Positions 7,838 through 14,815 of a DNA stretch of 16,326 nt are shown piece by piece. Where the stretch lies: NCBI GenBank assembly GCA_937901435.1, contig CALGTJ010000810.1:1-16326 (forward strand), in the 5' to 3' direction. How positions within the stretch are numbered: position 1 is the first letter of the stretch; each line of letters starts with the position of its first letter. The notes beneath the pieces are model-generated. The model had not been told where the DNA came from, searched no databases, and saw only the letters and a list, made by a program, of their open reading frames with translations. A program made the position numbers and the translations under genes. This DNA is from an uncultured Rhodobacter sp. (GTDB taxonomy: Bacteria; Pseudomonadota; Alphaproteobacteria; Rhodobacterales; Rhodobacteraceae).

Positions 7838-9744
7838 GCGACTTCCTCCAAAGCGTCCTTGCGAGCCCTGTCCCAGATATTGCACAGGCGGGCGTAGTTC
7901 CCCGCCATCTCATCAACGGCCTCGCCATCGGTGATATTGCCGGCCAACCAATTGCGCGCTGCATGACCAAAGATCGTCCTCCCAACGGCAAAGCCCTTGA
8001 CCAGGGATTGCTTTGCCGCCAGCGCAAAGCTTGCCGCCAATTCCTCTTCCGGTGCGTCGAGGCCCAGCACAACAATGCCGCGCGTGTGGCGGTCGTCGCG
8101 CTCAATTGCGGTAACGACATTCACCCATGCGGCCTCGGTCTTGAATGGCTCCAGCTTCCACCAGTCGGGGAACACGCCCGCGTCATAGAACGACTGGATC
8201 AGCGTTGCCGATGTCATGTCGTCAACCGGACCAACTTTCGAGGGAATGATCTCCAGCAGGAATTCCAACCCGTTGCGCCGCGCCGCAGTGAACATGCGCT
8301 TTACACGCGTGATGTGCTTTGCCTTTGTCTGCGCGTCGTCGTCGGGATGCACAAAGACCAGCAGCTTGACGACGTTCTCGCGCGCCCATTCACGAAGTTG
8401 GCCAAGGTCATCCCCCAGCTCCGGTTCAAACTCGATGGGGCGCGAACCGGGCAGTTCCGTCGGGCGGCCAATCCAGAGACCTGTGCCGGTCGCCTTATGC
8501 AGCGCGGATCGCCCGATCCGGTTGTCGCATAGAATCCCGAAACCCGGCTGCCCGTCCTGCACCTTGAGCGCGGCCCGTAGACACAGCTCCTTGAACGCAG
8601 CGCCCTTTTCAAGCGTGTAGCCGTCCATCTCTTCCAATTGCAGCCGGTGGTCGAAGGCAAAGGTCTTGACCGACGACCAATCGCCGTGCCGGTTCGTTGC
8701 CCAATGCACCTGTTCGAGTTCGGCATCGTTGCGCAAATCGGGACGTGTGATGCCACGGTCAAAAAAAAACTGAAGCTCTTCCCAGCTCGGATAGGCCGGG
8801 GTGCAACCATGGCGGCTGACCGCAAAAGCACCGCACGCGTTGGCGTATTTCAACGTCGTGGGCCAATCCTCGCCATCAAGCCAGCCCTTCAGCAGGCCGG
8901 ACATGAATCCGTCGCCCGCGCCCAGCACGTTGAAGACTTCGATCGGAAAGCCCGGGCCCGCCTCGCCATCATCGAGGCTGTCCGGCACATCGCCGGTAAA
9001 GGCCACCGCCCCTGCCGCGCCGCGTTTGCACACCAGCGTCGCCTTCGAGACCGCGCGTACTGCACGCAGCGCCTTGATCGTATCGGTCGAGCCGCCAGCG
9101 ATGTGGAATTCCTCCTCGGTGCCGACGATCAGATCAAACAGATGCAACGTCGATTGCAACTTCGCGGTCACCGCTTTGCTTTCGACAAACCGGCTTTCGC
9201 CCTCGCCATGCCCGGCCACGCCCCAAAGGTTCGGGCGGTAGTCGATATCCAGCGCCGTCTGCATCCCCGCCTTTCGTGCAATCTCAAGTGCCTTGATCGT
9301 GGCCGCTTCCACCTGTGGGTGGCTGAGATGGGTGCCGGTCGCCACCACGGACCGCGCCGATCGGATGAAGTCCGGATCGATATCATCGACCGTCAGCCCC
9401 ATATCCGCACAATTCTCGCGGTAAAAAATCAGCGGGAACTGTTCTTGGTCGCGAATGCCCAAAAGCACCAGGGCGCTAAGCCGGTCGGGGTCCGTTTTTA
9501 CCCCGTCTGTGTTCACGCCTTCGCGCTGCAATTGCTCAACGATAAAGCGGCCCATATGTTCGTCGCCGACGCCCGTGATCACCGCTGATTTCAGACCCAA
9601 TCGCGCCGTGCCGCAGGCAATGTTGGTGGGCGAGCCACCAATGTATTTGTCAAAAGACCCCATGTCCTCTAACCGCCCGCCAACCTGCGCGCCGTAAAGA
9701 TCCACCGAGGAGCGGCCTATTGTAATCAGATCAAGAACACTCAA
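7834..9744 (-). CDS. iolC: 5-dehydro-2-deoxygluconokinase fused to DUF2090 (probable aldolase domain)
   Basis: A 636-residue fusion. Residues 1-325 are a PfkB/ribokinase-family kinase: sugar-binding GGSPTN (36-41) and the catalytic GAGDGFMSG (Asp278) are intact. It phosphorylates 2-deoxy-5-keto-D-gluconate. Residues from about 355 (TFAFDHRLQLEEMDGY onward) are the DUF2090 domain found fused to IolC in many proteobacteria and thought to cleave the phosphorylated product to malonate semialdehyde and dihydroxyacetone phosphate, replacing a separate IolJ. The only in-frame start with a good ribosome-binding site (GGAAGGTGG) is TTG at 9744; longer starts add non-homologous residues. A run of nine T separates the two halves (see 8761-8769). 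It is first in iolCDEB, overlapping iolD by ATGA. Confidence 0.95.
   Translation of the reverse strand: MSVLDLITIGRSSVDLYGAQVGGRLEDMGSFDKYIGGSPTNIACGTARLGLKSAVITGVGDEHMGRFIVEQLQREGVNTDGVKTDPDRLSALVLLGIRDQEQFPLIFYRENCADMGLTVDDIDPDFIRSARSVVATGTHLSHPQVEAATIKALEIARKAGMQTALDIDYRPNLWGVAGHGEGESRFVESKAVTAKLQSTLHLFDLIVGTEEEFHIAGGSTDTIKALRAVRAVSKATLVCKRGAAGAVAFTGDVPDSLDDGEAGPGFPIEVFNVLGAGDGFMSGLLKGWLDGEDWPTTLKYANACGAFAVSRHGCTPAYPSWEELQFFFDRGITRPDLRNDAELEQVHWATNRHGDWSSVKTFAFDHRLQLEEMDGYTLEKGAAFKELCLRAALKVQDGQPGFGILCDNRIGRSALHKATGTGLWIGRPTELPGSRPIEFEPELGDDLGQLREWARENVVKLLVFVHPDDDAQTKAKHITRVKRMFTAARRNGLEFLLEIIPSKVGPVDDMTSATLIQSFYDAGVFPDWWKLEPFKTEAAWVNVVTAIERDDRHTRGIVVLGLDAPEEELAASFALAAKQSLVKGFAVGRTIFGHAARNWLAGNITDGEAVDEMAGNYARLCNIWDRARKDALEEVA
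8761..8769 (-). other. T9 homopolymer at the kinase/DUF2090 junction of iolC
   Basis: On the coding strand the codons are CAG TTT TTT TTT GAC (Gln325, Phe326-328, Asp329). Adding one T, or a ribosome moving back one base, makes the next codon TGA. The product would be a 328-residue kinase, close to the size of IolC proteins that lack DUF2090. The run is seen directly; slippage is inference. Confidence 0.6.
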
Positions 9745-9932
9745 TTTGTTCCACCTTCCCAACCAATGAGGACTTATGAGGGGTACCCGCAAGGCGCGAC
9801 GACCGAGGTTTGCCACATAGCGGATCTATACCTCGAAAATTTGGCACGGGAGCGTTACGGCAGAACCTCTACGCCGACGTCCCCCGCGCCAAATCAAATT
9901 TCATGTTTCAGCGGCCAAACGCCATCAAACAG
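9745..9932 (-). promoter_or_regulatory. Probable iolC promoter region with a long inverted repeat
   Basis: This is the 188-base gap between the TIM-barrel gene and iolC, long for an otherwise tight minus-strand cluster. Arms ATTTGGCACGGG (9839-9850) and CCCGCGCCAAAT (9883-9894) are complementary at 11 of 12 positions around a 32-base spacer. A TATAGA sequence on the minus strand (9824-9829) could be a -10 element, with the left arm just upstream. ATGAGG is repeated at 9766 and 9776. The gap could equally hold a terminator for the upstream genes, but no T-tract is seen. Confidence 0.45.
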
Positions 9933-10796
9933 TTAAGCGTAAAGCTCTTTGAAAAGCCCAATACACTTGCGGAAGCCATCTTCGAAATTGCCGTTTCCTG
10001 GATGGAACACGCTTTCGAAGCTGATGACACCGTCATAGCCATCCGCGCGCAGCGCATCAGCCATTGGCTGGAACTGATCCGCAAGCTGGCCTTCCCCCAT
10101 ACGCTTCACTTCGAGCGTCGCGCGCGGGGTATCAACCTGCACATCCTTGATGTGGATATGGCCAAGATAGCCGTCCTTGGCTTCTTCATATCCGGCCGGG
10201 TAGGCTTGTTCATGGCACCAAAAGTTGTTGGCCGGATCCCAGAGGATTTTCAACGTGCCCTTGGCATCCAGATCATCAATCAGCTTGCGGCCGGTATAGT
10301 TCGAATTGACCATCGTGCCATTGCCGGTTTCAACAACAAGTGTCACTCCGCCATCCTTGGCAACGTCAATCGCAGGGGCGATCAGGGGAAGCATTTTGTC
10401 CCATGCCCCATGGGCCACGTTCCATTTCTCAGCACCGCCACGACCCCACAGGATTTGCTCCTTCTTAGGTGTCATGATGCGCACCAATGGGCTGCCGACA
10501 ACATGCGCCATGTCGATCACACGTTTTAGCGAATCCATATGTTTGGTGTGCAGTTCATCGCCCGGCACATTCGCGCCCGTCATCCCAGCAAAGATATGGC
10601 GCGAGAGGCAAGACACAGGCTTGCCGCGGTCGCGCAGCAACGTGTCGATCTCTTTGATTTCTTGTGCTGAATGATCGCCCACTTCTGTATCGCCAACGAA
10701 TTGCAGCTCCGCATATTCAAGGTCGAATTCATCCATCACATCGACGGTATGTTTCAAATCACGGCTGATGCCGTCGCAAATTACACCTAGTTTCAT
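9933..10796 (-). CDS. Sugar phosphate isomerase/epimerase-family TIM-barrel protein (IolE/IolI/MocC-like)
   Basis: A 287-residue AP-endonuclease-2 (xylose-isomerase-like) barrel, distinct from the IolE in the window. Probable metal ligands are Glu156 (LVVETGNG), Asp187 (ILWDPANNFW), His213/His215 (GHIHIKDVQ) and Glu261 (ISFESVF). Such proteins isomerise or epimerise keto-sugars and keto-inositols, or act as inosose dehydratases. The start is ATG at 10796 with AAGGA 7 bases upstream, 13 bases after the dehydrogenase stop, so the two form an operon. I infer that it acts on the product of that dehydrogenase, for example by interconverting inososes. The exact substrate cannot be read from sequence. 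Confidence 0.88.
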   Translation of the reverse strand: MKLGVICDGISRDLKHTVDVMDEFDLEYAELQFVGDTEVGDHSAQEIKEIDTLLRDRGKPVSCLSRHIFAGMTGANVPGDELHTKHMDSLKRVIDMAHVVGSPLVRIMTPKKEQILWGRGGAEKWNVAHGAWDKMLPLIAPAIDVAKDGGVTLVVETGNGTMVNSNYTGRKLIDDLDAKGTLKILWDPANNFWCHEQAYPAGYEEAKDGYLGHIHIKDVQVDTPRATLEVKRMGEGQLADQFQPMADALRADGYDGVISFESVFHPGNGNFEDGFRKCIGLFKELYA

Positions 10797-10809
10797 CTGT
10801 TTGTCCTTT

Positions 10810-11697
10810 TTAGCGGTGCAGTTCAGCGCCGACGATTTCTTCCATGACCCGTGTGCAGACCCAATTGTCACCCTCGGGATATTTTGATTTGCCCTGATGG
10901 AAAATCTGCATCGCTGTTGAGGCCATCAAAAGCGGCACACCTAGCTCCTCAGCCATATTGAGCGAGATGGTCAGATCTTTGTGCATGGTGCCGATACCCG
11001 ACCCAGTGCCTTCAAACTTACGGTCGATGATATTTTCCAGCGCGCCATTAGCCACACCGCAGCTGGCCCCCGAAGTCGAGAACACGTCGTACAATGCCTG
11101 GCCGGAAACACCGGCCTTTGCTGCTAAAGATGCCGCTTCAAAAGTTGCGCCGAAGATCGACCCAATCAGCGTTTGCAAACAGGATTTCATTACCTGCCCG
11201 TCACCCGCACGTTCGCCAACCCGATGGATGGTTTTCGAGACCGCCTCCATAGCCGGCTGGTATTCATCCAAAACCTCCGGGGAACCCGCAGCCATCATAG
11301 TCAGTGTGCCGCCCTGTGCTCCGGGAAAACCGCCGGAAACAGGGCTGTCGATCAAATGAATTCCAGATCCTTCCATCGCGACAGAAATCTCGCGCACCTC
11401 GGACGGTTTGATTGTCGCGGTCAGGATTACGGCACCGCCTTTGGGCATGTGAGAGATTAGACCGTCTTCGCCCAGAATTACCGCCTTGGCTTGCCCGCCG
11501 TTCATCACCATGACGTAAACAATGTCTGCATTCTTTGCGACGTCGAAGACGCTGGACGCTGCATTGCCGCCCATCTCTTTCAACGCGCTCATCCGTGCGT
11601 CGCTCAGGTCAAATCCTGTTGTTTCGAACCCATTCTTAATCAGGTTTTTGGCCAGACCACTGCCCATATCCCCTAGTCCAATTACACCTACGCGCAT
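10810..11697 (-). CDS. NAD-dependent 3-hydroxyisobutyrate/beta-hydroxyacid dehydrogenase-family oxidoreductase
   Basis: A 295-residue protein with an N-terminal Rossmann domain (MRVGVIGLGDMGSGLA, GxGxxG at 7-12) and an all-helical C-terminal domain. Asp30 at the end of beta strand 2 (TTGFDLSD) suggests NAD rather than NADP. The substrate motif is DSPVSGG at 117-123 and the catalytic lysine is Lys171 in GDGQVMKSCLQ; the family's usual Asn four residues later is Gln175. The start is placed at ATG 11697, 6 bases after AAGGAAG; ATG at 11703 is also possible. Relatives oxidise 3-hydroxyisobutyrate, tartronate semialdehyde or threonate. Next to a TRAP transporter and an isomerase it probably performs an early oxidation of the imported compound (inference). 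Confidence 0.9.
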   Translation of the reverse strand: MRVGVIGLGDMGSGLAKNLIKNGFETTGFDLSDARMSALKEMGGNAASSVFDVAKNADIVYVMVMNGGQAKAVILGEDGLISHMPKGGAVILTATIKPSEVREISVAMEGSGIHLIDSPVSGGFPGAQGGTLTMMAAGSPEVLDEYQPAMEAVSKTIHRVGERAGDGQVMKSCLQTLIGSIFGATFEAASLAAKAGVSGQALYDVFSTSGASCGVANGALENIIDRKFEGTGSGIGTMHKDLTISLNMAEELGVPLLMASTAMQIFHQGKSKYPEGDNWVCTRVMEEIVGAELHR

Positions 11698-11838
11698 ATC
11701 CATCTTCCTTTTTCCGTCCGGCATCTTCACCGAAACGCGCTTCATTTTGGCGCCCGTACGGGCGTCTGCGAGCTGCGAGGGTTTCAGCGCGTTTGCGCCG
11801 GGCGGGTCCGTTAGACACCCCGCTGCCCGTAATCTTGT
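11698..11838. promoter_or_regulatory. Intergenic region with a 14-bp perfect palindrome
   Basis: These 141 bases lie between dctM and the dehydrogenase gene. CGCCCGTACGGGCG at 11751-11764 is a perfect 14-bp palindrome, about 54 bases upstream of the dehydrogenase ATG. No T-tract follows it on the minus strand, so it looks more like a protein-binding site or an mRNA structure than a terminator. TTTTGGCGC just beside it recalls the TTTGGC arms before iolC. Confidence 0.4.
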
Positions 11839-13119
11839 TTAGTTTCCGTACACAGCACCTGGGATCCAAAGGACCAGTTGTGGAAACAGGCAAATCAGGA
11901 TCAGGACCAGGACATTTGCCATCAGGAAGGGCGCCGCACCCAGAAATATCTTGCCAATAGGCAGTCGAGAAATCGCCGCGCAGACATTCAGGCAATTCCC
12001 CACCGGCGGCGTACAGGCACCAACAGCGAGACCCGAGATCATGACAACACCGAAATGAACGCCGGAAATTCCCATCTTCTCTGCAACAGGCAATAGTACA
12101 GGTGTCATCAACAAGATCGCAGGGCTGACGTCGATAAATGTCCCAGCCAACAAGATCAACAGCGCAGTCAAAAGAATGAACCCGGTTGGACCAAGGCCAA
12201 AACCAGTGATAAAGTCACTGATCTGGTTTGGCACCCGCTCCAACGCCAGCACTGTGATGAATACCTGGCTAAAGGCGATGATCATCATGATTTTCGACGA
12301 CATGATAATCGCCTGACGCATCGCGGTGGGCAGTTCCTTGATCACCGAGAGTCCGACAAGGAAAAAGCCGATGATCAACCCATAGACAACAGCCGCGCCC
12401 GCGGTTTCCGTCGGGGTCACAAAACCAAAGACAACCGACCCCACAATCATGATCGGCATGATCAAAACAGGCGCTGAATTGCGCAGCTCTTGCCAAGCAG
12501 CCTTGAGGCTGAAAGGCACCACTTCTGTTGGATAGCCGTTGCGGCGGGCGAGATAAGCGATCACCAGCATCTGCATCAGGCCAACCATGATACCCGGAAT
12601 GATGCCGCCTAGAAACAACTGCCCAATCGATTCCTCTGCCGCGATGGCATAGATGATCATTGGCACCGACGGCGGAATGATCATCCCCATGGTTGAAGAG
12701 GCCACGGTGATCCCGGAAGCCACTTCGATGGGGTAACCGCGCTTGGTCATCTCGGGGATAAGAACTGCTCCGATAGAAGCAGTATCTGAAGCCGACGATC
12801 CCGAGATACCTCCAAAAATCATCGACGCCACTACGTTTACATGCCCAAGGCCGCCTTTGAAGCGACCGACAAAGAACATCGCGAGATCAAGCAGACGGCG
12901 CGTGATCCCGCCCGAATTCATCACCAGCCCCATCAGGATGAAGAAAGGCAGAGAGACCAGCGGATAGTTGTTGATGCCGGAAAAGAACCGTTGCACCACA
13001 AAGCCAAGCGCGGCGGGGCTTTCCAACATGAAATAGGCTACGGATGCCAAGCCCAAAGCATAGGCAACCGGCACACCGATAAGCAAAAAGACGAAGAGTG
13101 ACCCAAGGAGAATGAACAT
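11839..13119 (-). CDS. dctM: TRAP transporter large permease (DctM family)
   Basis: A 426-residue polytopic membrane protein, the 12-segment ion-coupled subunit of a tripartite TRAP transporter. It opens MFILLGSLFVFLLIGVPVAYALG and carries the conserved MIFGGISGSSASDTASIG and MIIPPSVPMIIYA segments. ATG at 13119 is one base from the dctQ stop (TAA-T-ATG); the longer frame upstream lies in dctQ. Sodium-driven import of an organic acid or polyol is the family role. The substrate is not readable here; inositol-type compounds are inferred from the neighbours. Confidence 0.97.
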   Translation of the reverse strand: MFILLGSLFVFLLIGVPVAYALGLASVAYFMLESPAALGFVVQRFFSGINNYPLVSLPFFILMGLVMNSGGITRRLLDLAMFFVGRFKGGLGHVNVVASMIFGGISGSSASDTASIGAVLIPEMTKRGYPIEVASGITVASSTMGMIIPPSVPMIIYAIAAEESIGQLFLGGIIPGIMVGLMQMLVIAYLARRNGYPTEVVPFSLKAAWQELRNSAPVLIMPIMIVGSVVFGFVTPTETAGAAVVYGLIIGFFLVGLSVIKELPTAMRQAIIMSSKIMMIIAFSQVFITVLALERVPNQISDFITGFGLGPTGFILLTALLILLAGTFIDVSPAILLMTPVLLPVAEKMGISGVHFGVVMISGLAVGACTPPVGNCLNVCAAISRLPIGKIFLGAAPFLMANVLVLILICLFPQLVLWIPGAVYGN

Positions 13120-13120
13120 A

Positions 13121-13624
13121 TTAGTCTTCCGGCATATAAAGTATGTCAGTGTTTTCACGGCCAGCGAGGGTAAGGATGATCTTTACAAGGCTGAAAGCCA
13201 CTGCAAGAGAGCAAGCGATCGGAACCACAACAAAAACATAAGACTGGCGCATGCCGAAGGGTTGCCAGATGTTGTTTCCGGGACCGGCGATCCAATCGAT
13301 AGATAGATAAACAAGCGTTGCGTTTAGCGCCGCGATCAGCGCAAGCCCCAACACGTAAAGGCCAATCTTGATTGCGCGCGGCATGATGTCGATGAAAAAG
13401 GTGATCGCGATATGCTCACGCTTTGAAATTGCGACCGCGCCACCAATGGCGCTTGTGGTCAGGAAGGCGATTTTCACCAGTTCATCGACACCGTAGATCG
13501 CAGTGTCAAAGGGTCTCAGGATCACCTTTGTAACGACAATGATTAGGAAGACCGCAAACAAAATGACCATCACTGCTTCCAGTAGATAGGTCAAAATTCT
13601 ATTGGCTCTTTCAAGTTGTTCCAT
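13121..13624 (-). CDS. dctQ: TRAP transporter small permease (DctQ family)
   Basis: A 167-residue protein with four hydrophobic helices (about 12-35, 47-65, 85-107, 127-150) and the family's SKREHIAITFF segment after helix two. It pairs with DctM in the membrane. The start is ATG at 13624 with a G-rich run (AGGGGGGGG) as a poor ribosome-binding site; a longer frame upstream runs through the hairpin and the end of dctP and is rejected. It follows dctP after 58 bases that contain a terminator-like hairpin, so it is probably expressed less than dctP. Confidence 0.95.
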   Translation of the reverse strand: MEQLERANRILTYLLEAVMVILFAVFLIIVVTKVILRPFDTAIYGVDELVKIAFLTTSAIGGAVAISKREHIAITFFIDIMPRAIKIGLYVLGLALIAALNATLVYLSIDWIAGPGNNIWQPFGMRQSYVFVVVPIACSLAVAFSLVKIILTLAGRENTDILYMPED

Positions 13625-13637
13625 TTTGCCCCCCCCT

Positions 13638-13676
13638 AAAAAGTTCGGGCCCAACGAAATTAGGCCCGAACCTTTT
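13638..13676 (-). terminator. Terminator-like attenuator hairpin between dctP and dctQ
   Basis: On the minus strand AAAAGGTTCGGGCC pairs with GGCCCGAACTTTTT (14 pairs including one G-U) around an 11-base loop, ending in five T and starting 6 bases after the dctP stop. Such a structure inside a TRAP operon fits partial termination or protection of the dctP message, giving more binding protein than permease. The hairpin is seen; the effect is inferred. Confidence 0.8.
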
Positions 13677-13682
13677 GCTATG

Positions 13683-14675
13683 TTAGTTACAGGATTGCGC
13701 AGCCGCACGAGCAGCGTCAACGTCAGCCTGGGAGAAGTGACCGGCATCGATCATCTGGGCATAGACCGGTGCAACAGCCTCCTGGAAACCAACCAGCGCT
13801 TCAGCATCAAGTGTATTGATCTCAACAAATGCCTTCATGTCGTCGATCACACTCGTTTCAGCTTCACGATACAAGGAGTCAGACATCGCAAGAGCTTCAA
13901 CTGCGACTTCGTCAAAAATTTCCTGAAGATCAGCAGGCAATCCATCATACCATGCTTTGTTAACGATCAGCGGGTCAGGACCCGTCATGTGGTTTGTCAA
14001 AGACAAGTATTTCTGAACTTCGTGAACGTTATAGTCCCAGATGTTCTGTGGTGGGTTGTGCTGACCGTCGATCACGCCCTGCTGGAACGCCTGGTATGTT
14101 TCCCCAAACGGCATCGCGATTGGTACTGAACCAAGTGCAGTCCCCGTCGCGATCATCAGATCAGATTGTGGTTCGCGAATTTTCAGACCAGCGAGGTCTT
14201 CGACCCTTGTGATAGGACGCACGTTGTTTGTATAGGCGCGGAAACCTTGGCTGATGCCAGTTGCTGGAATATGGTAACCATTTTCTGCCGCACGCACTTC
14301 GATGCTGTCAGTGAAATCGCTGCCCACCAGACACTGCATTTCGTCCCAATTCGCAACAAGGAATGGCAACTGGTAGATGTTGAACGCACCAGATGCATCG
14401 GCAAAGAAACCACCGCGTGTCCCTTGGATCAAACCAGAAGTAACCTGGTCCATCATTTCACGCTCGTTACCGATTGTACCACCGAAGAAGTTTTCAACTT
14501 CGATACGGCCACCGGAACGTGTTTCTAGCTCGGTCTCAAAGAACATCATTGTTTGCGAGCGAATTGACGTGTCCGGCTGCGAGTTGCCATATTTGAAAGT
14601 AAAGTCCTGCGCACTTGCGGCCGTTCCCGCAAGTACAACACCAGCAACGGCAAAGAGTTTCGTAGATAGTTTCAT
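13683..14675 (-). CDS. dctP: TRAP transporter periplasmic substrate-binding protein (DctP family)
   Basis: A 330-residue precursor. Residues 1-22 are a Sec signal peptide (MKLSTKLFAVAGVVLAGTAASA, cleaved before QDF). The mature protein has the DctP fold, with the conserved ligand-binding arginine in GLKIREPQSD (Arg167), preceded by FRAYTNNVRPI and followed by MPFGETYQAFQQGVIDGQ. It captures the substrate in the periplasm for DctQM. ATG at 14675 follows AGGGAGG at good spacing; the upstream in-frame ATG at 14753 would bury the signal peptide and overlap the promoter. It is the first gene of the minus-strand run and diverges from a LacI gene. Confidence 0.96.
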   Translation of the reverse strand: MKLSTKLFAVAGVVLAGTAASAQDFTFKYGNSQPDTSIRSQTMMFFETELETRSGGRIEVENFFGGTIGNEREMMDQVTSGLIQGTRGGFFADASGAFNIYQLPFLVANWDEMQCLVGSDFTDSIEVRAAENGYHIPATGISQGFRAYTNNVRPITRVEDLAGLKIREPQSDLMIATGTALGSVPIAMPFGETYQAFQQGVIDGQHNPPQNIWDYNVHEVQKYLSLTNHMTGPDPLIVNKAWYDGLPADLQEIFDEVAVEALAMSDSLYREAETSVIDDMKAFVEINTLDAEALVGFQEAVAPVYAQMIDAGHFSQADVDAARAAAQSCN

Positions 14676-14815
14676 GGTATCCTCCCTAAGAGCTAAAGCT
14701 CGGTGCAAACTGTCTATTTGCGAGGCGCGTAAATGCAAAGCAAAACACATCATTTATACACGATTGATGACTTTTGAGGTGTTGTTACTCTCAATTAATG
14801 TGATATTGATGTGAA
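14676..14815. promoter_or_regulatory. Divergent control region between dctP and second LacI gene
   Basis: The minus strand at 14749-14759 reads GTATAAATGAT, identical over 11 bases to the element before the mocD-like gene, and is 74 bases before the dctP ATG; it contains a -10-like TATAAA. Just before the LacI start, ATGTGA is repeated at 14798 and 14809 (11-base period), and ATGAT-GGATA-ATCAT spans 14816-14830. No clear -35 box is visible. A common regulator for both operons is inferred. Confidence 0.6.

Noticed and set aside
7112..7897. Open frame of 261 codons on the plus strand
   Set aside because: Antisense to iolD, which is full length with an intact ThDP motif.
8638..9588. Open frame of 316 codons on the plus strand
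   Set aside because: It lies opposite the kinase part of iolC, whose motifs are complete; no recognisable protein features.
4186..9788. GGGTACCC palindromes at 4186-4193 and 9781-9788
   Set aside because: Eight-base palindromes of this type are expected by chance in 16 kb, and their positions share no logic.
3005..14815. Rhizobial IolR-type site GGAA-N6-TTCC
   Set aside because: I looked in the four main control gaps and did not find a match; local control by the LacI proteins is more likely.
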